From CBDANO01 sp965197665 (GTDB taxonomy: Bacteria; Chloroflexota; Dehalococcoidia; Lucifugimonadales; UBA3495), in assembly GCA_965197665.1 (NCBI GenBank), contig CBDANO010000005.1, positions 992,001-1,056,000 on the forward strand: 64,000 bases of DNA, read 5' to 3'. This document shows positions 8,628 to 17,595 of the stretch, in pieces. Under the pieces are notes generated by a model. That model saw only the letters and a list, made by a program, of their open reading frames with translations, had not been told where the DNA came from and searched no databases. The stretch's first letter is position 1, and each line of letters begins with the position of its first letter. A program made the position numbers and the translations under genes.

Positions 8628-9932
8628 ATGAACGCCACGGACAAACGGTCCACTGTCATTCTCAACGGCACCACCATCGACGGTACTGGAGGGCCGCCGA
8701 CCACCGGCGAGGCCATCGTTATCGAGTCCAACCACATCCGAAGCGTGGGGCCGGTCCCCGGCGACCTGAACCTGGAAGACCCCGGCCAAGTACGGGTCAT
8801 AGACGCATCGGGGCAATGGGTCATGCCTGGGCTCATCGACGGCCACTGCCACCTTTCCTTTGGCCAGCCGGCCATGCCCGGGGTCAGTATCGCCAAAGGC
8901 GCCACCAGCCCCGAATTCAACACCCTGCGGGCCGCTAGGAACGCGCAAAAGGTGCTGAGAAGCGGCGTAACCAGTTTGTCGATTCCCGGCGGGACCTGGT
9001 TTACCGACGTGGCCCTTCGTGAGGCTATCAACGCCGGGCTGATCGAGGGCCCCCGCATCTACTGCGCCGGCCGGTTCATCATCACCTACGGCAGTATCGG
9101 CGACGACGAGCCGTCGTGGATGGGAACTCCGGAGCACTTCCTGGGAAAGCTGGCCAACAACGTCTCCGACATGATCGCCGAGGTGCGCCGGCAGTGCAAG
9201 CACGGAGTTGACTTCATCAAGATAGCCGACAGCACTTGGGGTGACAACCAAACGATATCCAAGGAGGAGTTGTCCGCCATAGTGGATGAAGCCCACCGCA
9301 GGAACGTAAGAGTGGCAGTACACTCCCGCGGCTCGGCGTCCACCCGCGCCGCCGCCGAAGCCGGCATCGACTGGATCATGCACGCCGACCTGGCAACGGA
9401 AGAGGACCTCTACGCCGTCGCCGAGGCCGGCGTCCGGATCATGCCCACCATCACTTTCTTGGAGCGGGCCGCCGAGGTGGGCGGAGACTACGGCCGGGGT
9501 ACCAGGGAGATGGACTTGATCACCCGGAACCTGGAAAGCTCCGCCAACGTGCTGGAAACGGCCCGGGCCACGGGAGTGAAGCTGCTGTGCGGGACCGACA
9601 GCGGGAACTCTCCCCTCATGCCCTACGGCGAGCTTCACGCCAACGAGGCCGACATATTCGTTCGCCACGGGGGCTATACGCCCATGGAGGCCATAGTCGC
9701 TTGCACCCGGGACAACGCCTATGCCGTCGGGTTGGAGGACGACCTCGGGGTGATCGCGCCGGGCAAGTTGGCGGACATCATCATACTGGACGAGGACCCG
9801 TTGGCAGACATTCGAGTGTTGCAGGGGGGCCGCCACCTCACGACGGTCATCAAAGACGGCAAGGTGGTGGACCTGAACGGCGGGCGCCAAGACGACGAGC
9901 AGCGGCTAACCCTGGAAGCAGCCGGGGCCTAG
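8628..9932 (+). CDS. Metal-dependent amidohydrolase (imidazolonepropionase-like)
   Basis: A 434-residue amidohydrolase-superfamily enzyme. It has an N-terminal beta-sandwich strand, the HxH metal motif in GLIDGHCHLSF, a candidate carboxylated lysine in DFIKIAD, later histidines in VAVHSRG and WIMHAD, and the catalytic aspartate in CGTDSGN. GKLADIIILDEDPL near the C-terminus returns to the sandwich. It has a strong ribosome site (GAGGAGG). Third gene of the 6.6-9.9 kb plus-strand group; predicted to hydrolyse a cyclic amide or related C-N bond. A second, distant homologue is at 58622. Confidence 0.88.
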   Translation: MNATDKRSTVILNGTTIDGTGGPPTTGEAIVIESNHIRSVGPVPGDLNLEDPGQVRVIDASGQWVMPGLIDGHCHLSFGQPAMPGVSIAKGATSPEFNTLRAARNAQKVLRSGVTSLSIPGGTWFTDVALREAINAGLIEGPRIYCAGRFIITYGSIGDDEPSWMGTPEHFLGKLANNVSDMIAEVRRQCKHGVDFIKIADSTWGDNQTISKEELSAIVDEAHRRNVRVAVHSRGSASTRAAAEAGIDWIMHADLATEEDLYAVAEAGVRIMPTITFLERAAEVGGDYGRGTREMDLITRNLESSANVLETARATGVKLLCGTDSGNSPLMPYGELHANEADIFVRHGGYTPMEAIVACTRDNAYAVGLEDDLGVIAPGKLADIIILDEDPLADIRVLQGGRHLTTVIKDGKVVDLNGGRQDDEQRLTLEAAGA

Positions 9933-10264
9933 AGCGGCCGCCGCCGAGCCGGTCTTCCGGGGCAAGGTACGGCGCACGCCTCTCATGGCCTCCACAACGC
10001 CCTTCTGCCAGGGCCAGCGGGTATGCAGAAGAGGGTCCCGATGCCCAGGGCATCGGGCTTAGTGGCGGGCGAACTCCGCTCCGCTGCGTTGAGAATGACG
10101 CGAAAATTAGAAGTCCGTCGCGTTCCTTTCAACCGGCTGGGTGCGTCGAGGCCCGGCGGCGTATAATAAGCGGAGGCGATTCCTGAGCGACCGGGGTCCC
10201 CCGGCCAGCGGTCAATCCCCGGCTTGCGGCGCGGCCCAGGGCGTTCAGGCATTGGGAGTAAGCG
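9933..10264. other. Intergenic region before the cobalamin genes
   Basis: No gene. 10060-10115 carries a short dispersed-repeat motif (CTCCGCTCCGCTGCGTTGAG) also seen at 52541-52560. A TATAAT at 10162-10167 could be the -10 for cbiA, but no matching -35 is visible. I see no B12-box or other riboswitch core. Confidence 0.5.
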
Positions 10265-11674
10265 TTGACCCCGACCGTCGTTATTGCTGGAGTACGCAGC
10301 GGAGTAGGCAAGACCACCATTGCAACCGGCATCATGGGGGCTTTGAGCCGCCGCGGCCACAAAGTGCAGCCCTTCAAGGCCGGCCCCGACTACATCGACC
10401 CGTCCTACCACCAAATCGCTTGCGGCGTGCCCAGCCGCAACCTGGACACTTGGCTCTTGCCCCGCCAAACGGTGCTAGAGCTGTTCCAGAGAGCCGCCTC
10501 GCAACGCCGGGTCTCCCTGGTCGAGGGAGTAATGGGGGTGTTCGACGGCCACTCGGGTTTGACTGAGGAGGGCTCCACCGCCCAGCTGGCAAAACTGCTG
10601 AACGCTCCAGTGATTCTGGTGGCCGACGCCTCCAAGGTTGCCCGCAGCGTTGCCGCCGAGGTGCTGGGCTATCAGCAGTTCGACCCCCACTTGCGCATCG
10701 CCGGCGTTATTCTCAACGGAGTCGCCGGGGCCCGCCACTTGGAGTTCTGCCAACCCCAAATCGAAGAGACGACCGGTCTACCCGTGTTGGGTTACCTGCC
10801 GCGGCGCGGCGAGTTCGAGCAGCCCGAGCGGCACCTAGGCTTGATACCCACCGTGGAAGGCACCGTGGCCCGCCGGTGGTACGACGCCCTAATCGCTCAG
10901 ATAGAGGAGACGGTCGACTTGGACCATATCCTCCGTCTGGCGGACACCTGCGACCCTCCCACCGTCCCACCGGAGGCTTACCCGGAAGAGACGCAGCCGA
11001 AGCGGGCCAGAATCGCTATAGCCAGGGACAAGGCCTTCAACTTCTACTATCAGGACTCCCTCGATCTCTTGGAAGCCTGGGGCGCCGAGCTTGTACCCTT
11101 CAGCCCCTTGGAAGACCGGCGGCTTCCCGAAGGCGTTGGCGGTATTTACCTCGGCGGCGGTTTTCCGGAGATGTTCGCCGGGGAGTTGGCCGGAAACTAT
11201 GAGATGCGGGCGGCCATCGAAAAGGCGGTTGGCCGCGGTGTGCCGGTGTACGCCGAATGCGGCGGGCTGATGTACCTGGGGCGCAGCCTCTCCGACTTGG
11301 AGGGTGTCCGGCATTCAATGGTCGGGGTGATACCCGCGGTATCCGCCATGTCAGACCGGCGGTTGACCCTGGGGTACCGGGAGGTTGAGGCTAGGACAGA
11401 CAGCCCGTTGATGCGGCGCGGCCAGCGAGCGCGCGGGCACGAGTTCCACTGGTCCATCCTGGATGAGCCTCCCAAACCCGAGGAGTCAGTCTACCGCGTG
11501 CTTGACCAGAACGACCGCGCCGACGGCTTCCGGGTTGGCAGCGTTTGGGCGGCTTATATCCACATACACCTGGCCAGCGACCCGGCTATGGCCCGGCGAT
11601 TTGTAGATACTTGCGCGGCCGGGTCCGTACTAGAAAGAGGAGTTGACGGGCCCGGCGCGCGGGTCCCAGGATGA
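10265..11674 (+). CDS. cbiA: Cobyrinate a,c-diamide synthase
   Basis: A 469-residue enzyme that amidates the a and c side chains of cobyrinate using ATP and glutamine. The N-terminal dethiobiotin-synthetase-like domain shows the P-loop SGVGKTT and KAGPDYIDP. The C-terminal class I glutamine amidotransferase domain shows the nucleophile cysteine in YAECGGLMYL and the GGGFPE motif. TTG start with GGGAG upstream. It heads a same-strand run of cobalamin genes up to 16843. It acts earlier in the pathway than the nucleotide-loop genes that follow; the cobyrinic-acid ring genes are not in the window. Confidence 0.93.
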   Translation: MTPTVVIAGVRSGVGKTTIATGIMGALSRRGHKVQPFKAGPDYIDPSYHQIACGVPSRNLDTWLLPRQTVLELFQRAASQRRVSLVEGVMGVFDGHSGLTEEGSTAQLAKLLNAPVILVADASKVARSVAAEVLGYQQFDPHLRIAGVILNGVAGARHLEFCQPQIEETTGLPVLGYLPRRGEFEQPERHLGLIPTVEGTVARRWYDALIAQIEETVDLDHILRLADTCDPPTVPPEAYPEETQPKRARIAIARDKAFNFYYQDSLDLLEAWGAELVPFSPLEDRRLPEGVGGIYLGGGFPEMFAGELAGNYEMRAAIEKAVGRGVPVYAECGGLMYLGRSLSDLEGVRHSMVGVIPAVSAMSDRRLTLGYREVEARTDSPLMRRGQRARGHEFHWSILDEPPKPEESVYRVLDQNDRADGFRVGSVWAAYIHIHLASDPAMARRFVDTCAAGSVLERGVDGPGARVPG

Positions 11675-11733
11675 AGGTGGCTATAATGCTGTCGAGGCGC
11701 ACCAGGCAATAATCGATTTGGAGGCGAAGCCCC

Positions 11734-12306
11734 ATGGACACGGAAGAGACCCCTAGTGAAGGACCCCAGTCAGTCAAAGGCCCGCGTATCAACAAAGGCC
11801 TCGTAATCGTCAACACCGGCAACGGAAAAGGAAAGACGACCGCGGCCATGGGAGTGCTCCTGAGAGCTTGGGGCCGCGACCTAAAGGTAATAATGCTCCA
11901 GTTCATCAAGCACACCACAGCGAACTTCGGCGAGCAGCGGGGCGCCAAGAAGATGGGCATCGAGATGAGGGCCATGGGGGACGGGTTTACTTGGCGCTCC
12001 CGCAACCTGGAGGAGACGGCCGACTTGGCCCAAGCCCACTGGGAAGACTGCAAAGAGGTCATCGCCTCCGGTGGGTACGATCTGGTAGTCCTAGACGAGT
12101 TTACTTATCCTCTCCACTACGGTTGGATACCGGTGGAAGACGTGATCGAGACCCTGAAGCAGCGCCCGGACATGCAGCACGTCATCATCACCGGGCGCCA
12201 CGCCCCGGAAGCCCTGGTCGAGTACGCCGACTTGGTAACCGAGATGAAGGTCGTGAAGCATCCATACCAGCAGGGCATCAAAGCCCAACCGGGTATCGAG
12301 TTCTAG
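11734..12306 (+). CDS. cobO: Cob(I)yrinic acid a,c-diamide adenosyltransferase
   Basis: A 190-residue member of the CobA/CobO/BtuR family that transfers the 5'-deoxyadenosyl group of ATP to cob(I)alamin precursors. The P-loop GNGKGKTT starts near residue 30, VMLQFIKH-like strands follow, then DLVVLDEFTYPLHYGW and the C-terminal ITGRHAP and MKVVKHPY blocks of the family. GGAGG lies 9 bases before the ATG. It directly follows cbiA by 59 bases. It makes the adenosyl form that the AdoCbl-dependent mutase at 2150-3838 needs. Confidence 0.93.
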   Translation: MDTEETPSEGPQSVKGPRINKGLVIVNTGNGKGKTTAAMGVLLRAWGRDLKVIMLQFIKHTTANFGEQRGAKKMGIEMRAMGDGFTWRSRNLEETADLAQAHWEDCKEVIASGGYDLVVLDEFTYPLHYGWIPVEDVIETLKQRPDMQHVIITGRHAPEALVEYADLVTEMKVVKHPYQQGIKAQPGIEF

Positions 12307-12508
12307 GGAACTCCGTCCCGGAGGCCGCCGGCGTGATAGACGAAGCCGCAGCGGCAGGCCTACTGTCTCCATCTCCCGGTAGCAAGGGGGGCGGGTTATC
12401 CGGCCTTTCCTGGATGAAGCTCCGCAAACCATATGTCCCCGTGGCTAGGGGGCCGAGCCAAAGGCGAAATTAGGTCTAGTCGTACGCTAACCGATAGGAG
12501 TTTTCCCC

Positions 12509-13621
12509 GTGCCTATATCACCCCTGATTGACGGTACCCTGGCCCGCATCGCCCCCTTGGACGAGGAGGCGATGGCGGCGGCCCGCGCCCGGCAGGATAC
12601 CTTGACCAAGCCCCTGGGAAGTCTGGGAAGGCTGGAGGAACTGTCGGCGCTGCTGGCCGGAATCTTCGGAGAGCCCGTTCCGCGGATACAGCGCAAGGCT
12701 ATTATCGTAGCCGCCGGCGATCACGGAGTAGTGGCTGAAGGGGTCAGCGCTTACCCTCAGGAAGTGACCCCGCAAATGGTGTTGAATTTTTTGAGGGGCG
12801 GCGCGGCTATCAACGTCTTGGCCCGGCACGCCGGGGCCAACATCCTAGTCCTAGACGCGGGGGTGGCCTCGGACCTAGAACCTAACCCGTTGCTCCGTTC
12901 CGCAAAAGTGGGCCGAGGTACCGCAAACATGGCCCTTGGGCCGGCGATGACCCGGGACAAAGCTATCCGGTGCCTCGAAACCGGCATTGAGGCAGCCCGG
13001 GAACAAATCGATGACGGCGCCGACCTGATCGCCTTTGGCGACATGGGCATCGGAAACACCACCCCCTCCAGCGCCATCACTGCGGTGATGAGCGGTGCCG
13101 ACCCGGCGGTCACCACTGGCAGGGGTACCGGCATTGACGACGTGGCCTTGGCGCAAAAAGTTGACGTAGTCCGGCGCTCAATAGACCTCAACCGGCCGGA
13201 CCCCCAAGACGGCCTCGACGTTTTGGCCAAGATCGGCGGATTTGAGATAGGCGTCCTGGCCGGGGGCATGCTGGCGACGGCCGCAGGCCGCAGGCCGGTG
13301 ATAGTTGACGGTTTCATCTCCGGGGCCTCCGCTCTGATTGCCCGGTCTCTGTGTCCTACGGCCGGGCGCTACTTCATTGCCTCCCATCAATCGCTGGAAC
13401 CCGGTCATCGAGTTGGACTGGAAGCCATGGGGCTAAGGCCCCTGTTGGACTTGGACATGCGGTTGGGAGAGGGCACCGGCGCCGCCCTGGCCATGCACAT
13501 CGTCGAAGCCGCGGCCAAGTGCTTAGCCGAGATGGCGACCTTCGCCGAAGCCGGTGTGTCCGAGCGCATCGAAGATGAAGACGCAATCCACCACGACTCA
13601 AGCGAGGGGGCCGGAAACTGA
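12509..13621 (+). CDS. cobT: Nicotinate-nucleotide-dimethylbenzimidazole phosphoribosyltransferase
   Basis: A 370-residue CobT that makes alpha-ribazole phosphate, the lower-ligand precursor, from nicotinate mononucleotide and a benzimidazole. Family motifs: TKPLGSLGRLEEL, GDHGV near residue 75, FGDMGIGNTTP, and the catalytic glutamate in RLGEGTGAAL near residue 315. GTG start with AGGAG upstream. 202 bases separate it from the adenosyltransferase; that gap holds nothing I recognise, including no B12 riboswitch. It is followed within 5 bases by cobS. Confidence 0.95.
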   Translation: MPISPLIDGTLARIAPLDEEAMAAARARQDTLTKPLGSLGRLEELSALLAGIFGEPVPRIQRKAIIVAAGDHGVVAEGVSAYPQEVTPQMVLNFLRGGAAINVLARHAGANILVLDAGVASDLEPNPLLRSAKVGRGTANMALGPAMTRDKAIRCLETGIEAAREQIDDGADLIAFGDMGIGNTTPSSAITAVMSGADPAVTTGRGTGIDDVALAQKVDVVRRSIDLNRPDPQDGLDVLAKIGGFEIGVLAGGMLATAAGRRPVIVDGFISGASALIARSLCPTAGRYFIASHQSLEPGHRVGLEAMGLRPLLDLDMRLGEGTGAALAMHIVEAAAKCLAEMATFAEAGVSERIEDEDAIHHDSSEGAGN

Positions 13622-13626
13622 CCTCG

Positions 13627-14400
13627 TTGCTTGCGGCCCTTAGCTTCCTCACGGTAGTCCCCGCCACGGGAAACCGGAGGCCGACCCCGCAGCAAATCAG
13701 CAACTCCCGCATCTTCTATCCGGCCGTCGGCCTGCTGCTGGGCCTGATGTTGCTGGGGTTGGAACGGGGCTGCGGAGAAGTATTTCCGGATTTCTTGTCC
13801 GCCGCCGTGCTGGTGGTATCCCTCGTCATCGTGACACGAGGGTTACACCTGGACGGCTTGATGGATACCTGCGACGGGTTGTTCGGAGGCTTCGATCCGG
13901 AGCGGCGGTTGGAAATCATGGGAGACTCCCGCGTAGGCGCCTTTGGTGTGGCGGGGGCGGTCTCGGCGCTGCTGCTGAAATATGGGGCGCTGGTTGGGCT
14001 TTTGAGTTTGAATCATCCGGGGAAGGAGTGGGCGCTTCTGCTTTTCCCTATGCTGTCTCGTTGGTCTATGGTAGTAGCCTTGAGCGCCTTTCCCTACGCG
14101 CGCCGGGAAGGCTTGGGCTCCCCCTTTCACCGGAGTAACGGCTACCCGCAGGCCGCCGCCGCGGCGGTGACCGCGGCAGCGGCGGCCCTGCTCTTAGGCG
14201 GCATCGGCGGCGGCGGCATGCTGGTTGGAGTGTCCGCCTTGGCTTGGCTGTTGGGTTGGGCTATGGCCGGCCGTTTGGGGGGGCTGACCGGCGATACCTA
14301 CGGCGCTATCAACGAGATAGCGGAGGCCGCGGCGCTGCTGGCGGCGGCGGCGATGCTGCCCCACGGGTGGATAGAGCCTTTGCCTCAGCTGGTGGGTTGA
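13627..14400 (+). CDS. cobS: Adenosylcobinamide-GDP ribazoletransferase
   Basis: A 257-residue membrane enzyme joining adenosylcobinamide-GDP and alpha-ribazole (phosphate). It shows the metal-binding signature HLDGLMDTCDGLFGG near residue 75, the GDSRVGAFG stretch and several hydrophobic helices, including an Ala/Gly-rich segment around residues 175-205. The TTG start lies 5 bases after cobT; a CTG overlapping the cobT stop is an alternative. Translational coupling to cobT is likely. Confidence 0.92.
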   Translation: MLAALSFLTVVPATGNRRPTPQQISNSRIFYPAVGLLLGLMLLGLERGCGEVFPDFLSAAVLVVSLVIVTRGLHLDGLMDTCDGLFGGFDPERRLEIMGDSRVGAFGVAGAVSALLLKYGALVGLLSLNHPGKEWALLLFPMLSRWSMVVALSAFPYARREGLGSPFHRSNGYPQAAAAAVTAAAAALLLGGIGGGGMLVGVSALAWLLGWAMAGRLGGLTGDTYGAINEIAEAAALLAAAAMLPHGWIEPLPQLVG

Positions 14401-14519
14401 CAGTTTCGCCGTCCAAACTAAAATCGAGCTACTCTGCCCCCGGCCGGGCGGCGCGGGCTACGCTGATTCGCGCCGGAAATGACCGGACTTTTACCGGATT
14501 TTTTGATTGACGTGGACCG

Positions 14520-15470
14520 GTGATGTGGACCGGCGCTGAAGACTTGGCAATGCTGGCGTTGGCGGTGGCCTTGGACCTGAGCGTCGGCGAACCGCCGGCC
14601 CGGTTTCATCCGACGGTTTGGATGGGCCGTACCGTAGATATCGCCGCAAAGCTGGCCCCGGCGAGGGGCCGGGCCGGGATATTGGCCGGGGCCGTCATGA
14701 CCCTGGCGGTCGCCGCCCTTTGGACCGTGGCAGCCTACCTCGCCCTCTGGGGGCTGCGGGAATTGCATACCCTAGCCTATTTGTTCGTCGGCGCCCTGTT
14801 GCTCAAGACCACTTTCTCTCTCCGGATGCTCCACCGGGCCGCGGCGGAGGTCCGGCGCCGGGTGGAGGCCGAAGACTTAGCCCGGGCCCGCCAAGGTCTG
14901 AAGTCGCTGGTGAGCCGGGACACGTCCCAGCTATCCCGAGAGCAAACCGTTGGAGCCGCCGTGGAGTCCGTTTCGGAAAACTTGAGTGATAGCTTCGTCG
15001 GGCCGTGGCTGTTCTTTGCGGTGTTCGGACTGCCGGGCGCCGTGGCTTACCGGGCCGTGAATACACTGGATAGCATGGTTGGATATCGCGGCGAGTTCGA
15101 ATTTCTGGGGAAGGCGTCGGCTAAGTTGGACGATCTGCTAAACTTGATTCCGGCCCGCGTATCGGCGCTACTCTTGGTTTTCGGTACAGCCGTCTTGCCC
15201 GGTCAACAGACAGTTGGCGCTTGGCGAATAATGTGGCGGGACCATTCCCGCACCCAGAGCCCCAACGCCGGGTGGGCCATGAGCGGCATGGCGGGGGCCT
15301 TGGGGGTTGCACTTGACAAGGCCGGCCACTACCGCTTGGGCGACAGTAACCGCCCCATCGTTCCCCACGACATTACCCAGGCCATTCGGTCCATGTACGC
15401 GGTCGCTTTGCTGGGCTTGGCGGCGGCTCTGGCTTTGACCTATGCGCGAACGATCATCGCGAGTCTGTGA
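14520..15470 (+). CDS. cbiB: Adenosylcobinamide-phosphate synthase
   Basis: A 316-residue integral membrane protein of the CbiB/CobD family that attaches (R)-1-amino-2-propanol phosphate to adenosylcobyrate. Family blocks include LDLSVGEPPARFHPTVWMG at the N-terminus, SRDTSQLSREQ in the middle, AVESVSENLSDSFVGP, and NTLDSMVGYR. Two adjacent start codons (GTG 14520, ATG 14523) are possible; neither has a clear ribosome site. 119 bases separate it from cobS. Confidence 0.93.
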   Translation: MMWTGAEDLAMLALAVALDLSVGEPPARFHPTVWMGRTVDIAAKLAPARGRAGILAGAVMTLAVAALWTVAAYLALWGLRELHTLAYLFVGALLLKTTFSLRMLHRAAAEVRRRVEAEDLARARQGLKSLVSRDTSQLSREQTVGAAVESVSENLSDSFVGPWLFFAVFGLPGAVAYRAVNTLDSMVGYRGEFEFLGKASAKLDDLLNLIPARVSALLLVFGTAVLPGQQTVGAWRIMWRDHSRTQSPNAGWAMSGMAGALGVALDKAGHYRLGDSNRPIVPHDITQAIRSMYAVALLGLAAALALTYARTIIASL

Positions 15471-15482
15471 CCTCAGGGCTGT

Positions 15483-15612
15483 TTCAAAAGTCCCTTCTCC
15501 TTGGGGAGAAGGATAAGATGAGGAGAAAGGTCTGAAGGCAACCGAGATGGTCCGCGTCGAGAATCGCCCTCACCCCACCTCCTCCCAAGTGGGAGAGGGA
15601 ACTTTTTTTCAA
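15483..15612 (+). repeat. MITE-like element with terminal inverted repeats
   Basis: A complete-looking, non-coding element of about 130 bp. The left end TTTCAAAAGTCCCTTCTCC mirrors the right end GGGAGAGGGAACTTTTTTTCAA. The left two thirds is repeated in inverted orientation at 1-92. CTCAGGG followed by C/T and TG occurs just outside the left end (15473) and again at about 15620, which may be coincidence. It sits between cbiB and the cobD-like gene, inside the cobalamin cluster. Confidence 0.7.
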
Positions 15613-15700
15613 CACTTTCTCAGGGTTGGGATCGGGCGGCGAAGTCCAATTCGGGTCCTACCAAGGCTTGATTTCCCGGTGTCCGTAGGCGCGGTAATTC

Positions 15701-16843
15701 ATGTCTGACAAGGTACCTCACGATCTCGGAACAACGACCCCAGGGCGGCCGGCCCACGGGGGGGTCAGGCCGGCGGAACTGAGGGCCTTCGGACTAAGGC
15801 CCGAGGAAGTCCTGGACTTCAGCGCCAGCATCAGCCCAATCGGGCCTCCCGCCGGCGTCCGCGAGGCTTTGCAACAAGTGGACTTGGCGGCGTACCCCGA
15901 CCCCCAGTGCCTGGTCTTGCGGGAAGCAATTTGCCGCCGTTTCTCCGAGTCCGCTCCGGGGCGGGCCCCGGCTGAAGATATATCGATAGAAAATATACTG
16001 GTGGGGAACGGCTCCACCGAAATAATTCATCTTTTGACCCGGGCCTACCTTTCGCCGCCGCGCCCGGACACGGAGAACCTCGCTTTCCTCTTCGCCCCCA
16101 CTTACAGCGAGTATTCCAGCGCGGCCCGTTTGGCCGGGGCCGTCACCCGTTCCATACAGTCGACGCGGCATCCTCCATTCCGGTGGGACCTGGAGCAAGT
16201 GGCGCGGGAGATCCATCGGCTACGGCCCAGCCTGGTCTTCCTGTGCAACCCCAACAATCCCACCGGCGTCTTCCTGGACCGTCAAGACGTCTCCAACATA
16301 GCCGAGTCCACGTCCCGCGTCGGAGGACTGCTGGTAATCGATGAAGCCTACCTTTCCTTCGCCGAGGACGCCTGGGACTCGCCGGCCCTTTGGCCCGGCG
16401 GCAACGTGGCGCTGTTACGTTCCATGACCAAAGACTACGGGCTGACGGCCCTCCGGCTGGGCTATGTCCTGGCCTCCCGGGAGGTAACCTCTCGGCTGGC
16501 CCTGTTCCAACCCGACTGGAGCGTCAACGGATTGGCTCAAGCCGCCGGAGTAGCGGCCCTCGCCGACGCTGAATACCTACCCCGCGTCCGCCGGGCAGTT
16601 GCGGAGGCCAAGGAGTACCTTGCGGCGCGGCTGACCAGAACGGGCTTTACGGTGCCGCCGTCCTCGGCCAACTTTCTACTGGTCCGGGTGGGCGACGGGG
16701 CCTCTTGGCGCAGCAAGCTGATGAAGCTGGGCCTGTGCGTCCGTGACTGCGCCTCTTTCGGTTTGCCCGAGTACATCCGGGTAGGGATTCGCTCTTTGCC
16801 CGACTGCCGGCGGCTGGCCGACGCGGTTAGCGAGTTGGCCTGA
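15701..16843 (+). CDS. cobD: PLP-dependent threonine-phosphate decarboxylase (CobD-like)
   Basis: A 380-residue fold-type I PLP enzyme of the histidinol-phosphate aminotransferase/CobD group. The N-terminus has HGG, then FSASISPIGPP near residue 40, NGSTEIIH, the strand CNPNNPTG, VIDEAYLSF, and the Schiff-base lysine in SMTKDYGL. In enteric bacteria CobD decarboxylates L-threonine-O-3-phosphate to the aminopropanol phosphate used by CbiB. Position right after cbiB supports that role, although a HisC-type transamination cannot be excluded from sequence alone. Confidence 0.85.
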   Translation: MSDKVPHDLGTTTPGRPAHGGVRPAELRAFGLRPEEVLDFSASISPIGPPAGVREALQQVDLAAYPDPQCLVLREAICRRFSESAPGRAPAEDISIENILVGNGSTEIIHLLTRAYLSPPRPDTENLAFLFAPTYSEYSSAARLAGAVTRSIQSTRHPPFRWDLEQVAREIHRLRPSLVFLCNPNNPTGVFLDRQDVSNIAESTSRVGGLLVIDEAYLSFAEDAWDSPALWPGGNVALLRSMTKDYGLTALRLGYVLASREVTSRLALFQPDWSVNGLAQAAGVAALADAEYLPRVRRAVAEAKEYLAARLTRTGFTVPPSSANFLLVRVGDGASWRSKLMKLGLCVRDCASFGLPEYIRVGIRSLPDCRRLADAVSELA

Positions 16844-16897
16844 GCCAAGGACTTGAAACCCTTCGCATCAGCAACGGTTTCCAAATCGGAAACGCCC

Positions 16898-16920
16898 TCC
16901 CCTAGAGTGAGAGGGGATTT
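16898..16920 (+). terminator. Probable terminator after the cobalamin genes
   Basis: TCCCCT (16898-16903) pairs with AGGGGA (16912-16917) across an 8-base loop and is followed by TTTCTT. The stem is short, so termination may be partial. Confidence 0.45.
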
Positions 16921-16961
16921 CTTCAGAGAATGGAAAGGCTCCGCCGGAGTCGCCACCGCCC

Positions 16962-16990
16962 TTGCCGTTTCATTACGGGGTGGGTAGAAT
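16962..16990 (+). promoter_or_regulatory. Sigma70-type promoter for the PNPOx-like gene
   Basis: TTGCCG (16962-16967), 17 bases and TAGAAT (16985-16990). The predicted transcript starts about 23 bases before the ATG at 17020, leaving room for the AGGAG ribosome site. Confidence 0.6.
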
Positions 16991-17019
16991 GAACTCAATC
17001 GGGCGTCCCAGGAGTCTCT

Positions 17020-17595
17020 ATGACCACTACCGAGGAAAGCGTCATCCCCAACCGTTTCGGCGATAGATTTGGCTATCCCAAGGGCAGAGCGGCTACCAAG
17101 GTAAAACCCTATATGACCGAGTTCGTGCAGGAATTCATCAAACTCTCCCCCTTCGCCGTGATGGCCACCAGCGACGCCTCGGGTAACTGCGACGCCTCGC
17201 CCAAGGGAGGTCAGCCCGGATTCGTCCGGGTGTTGGACGAAAACCGCTTGCTCTTCCCTGACGTAGCCGGCAACAAATTGTTCCAGTCCTACCAGAACGT
17301 CGACGCCAATCCCAATATAGGACTGCTCTTCCTCATTCCGGGACTGAACGACACCGTCCGCGTCAACGGGCGAGTGAGCATAGTGGACAAGAAAAACTTG
17401 GACAGACAAAACATCGAGTTGTCCCTGTACGAATACGACGACAACTCGAAACATCTTCAGGGGATGCTGATCGAAGTTACGGAGTCCTACGGCCACTGCC
17501 CGCGGGCCTTCAACTTTTCCCGTCTGTGGGACGTGGATACTATTTCGGCGAACCAAGGGGGACGGCCCCTGGCCGACCGGTTGACGAATGTGTGA
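17020..17595 (+). CDS. FMN-binding pyridoxamine-5'-phosphate-oxidase-like protein
   Basis: A 191-residue split-barrel flavin-binding protein. Characteristic segments are SPFAVMATSDASGNCDASPKG, FPDVAGNKLFQSYQN, IGLLFLIPG, VNGRVSIV and CPRAFNFSRLWD near the end. This matches the larger PNPOx-related family that reduces or binds small molecules, not the vitamin B6 enzyme proper. AGGAG precedes the ATG and a dedicated promoter lies just upstream, so it is likely monocistronic. Substrate unknown. Confidence 0.85.
   Translation: MTTTEESVIPNRFGDRFGYPKGRAATKVKPYMTEFVQEFIKLSPFAVMATSDASGNCDASPKGGQPGFVRVLDENRLLFPDVAGNKLFQSYQNVDANPNIGLLFLIPGLNDTVRVNGRVSIVDKKNLDRQNIELSLYEYDDNSKHLQGMLIEVTESYGHCPRAFNFSRLWDVDTISANQGGRPLADRLTNV

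Noticed and set aside
7731..9890. 719-residue open frame on the minus strand, opposite the 7554 and 8628 genes
   Set aside because: It spans two well-supported genes and their gap, has no recognisable domain, and is the usual antisense artefact of GC-rich coding DNA.
12307..12508. Possible B12 riboswitch before cobT (a CTACTGT word)
   Set aside because: The B12 box and the conserved core helices are not present.
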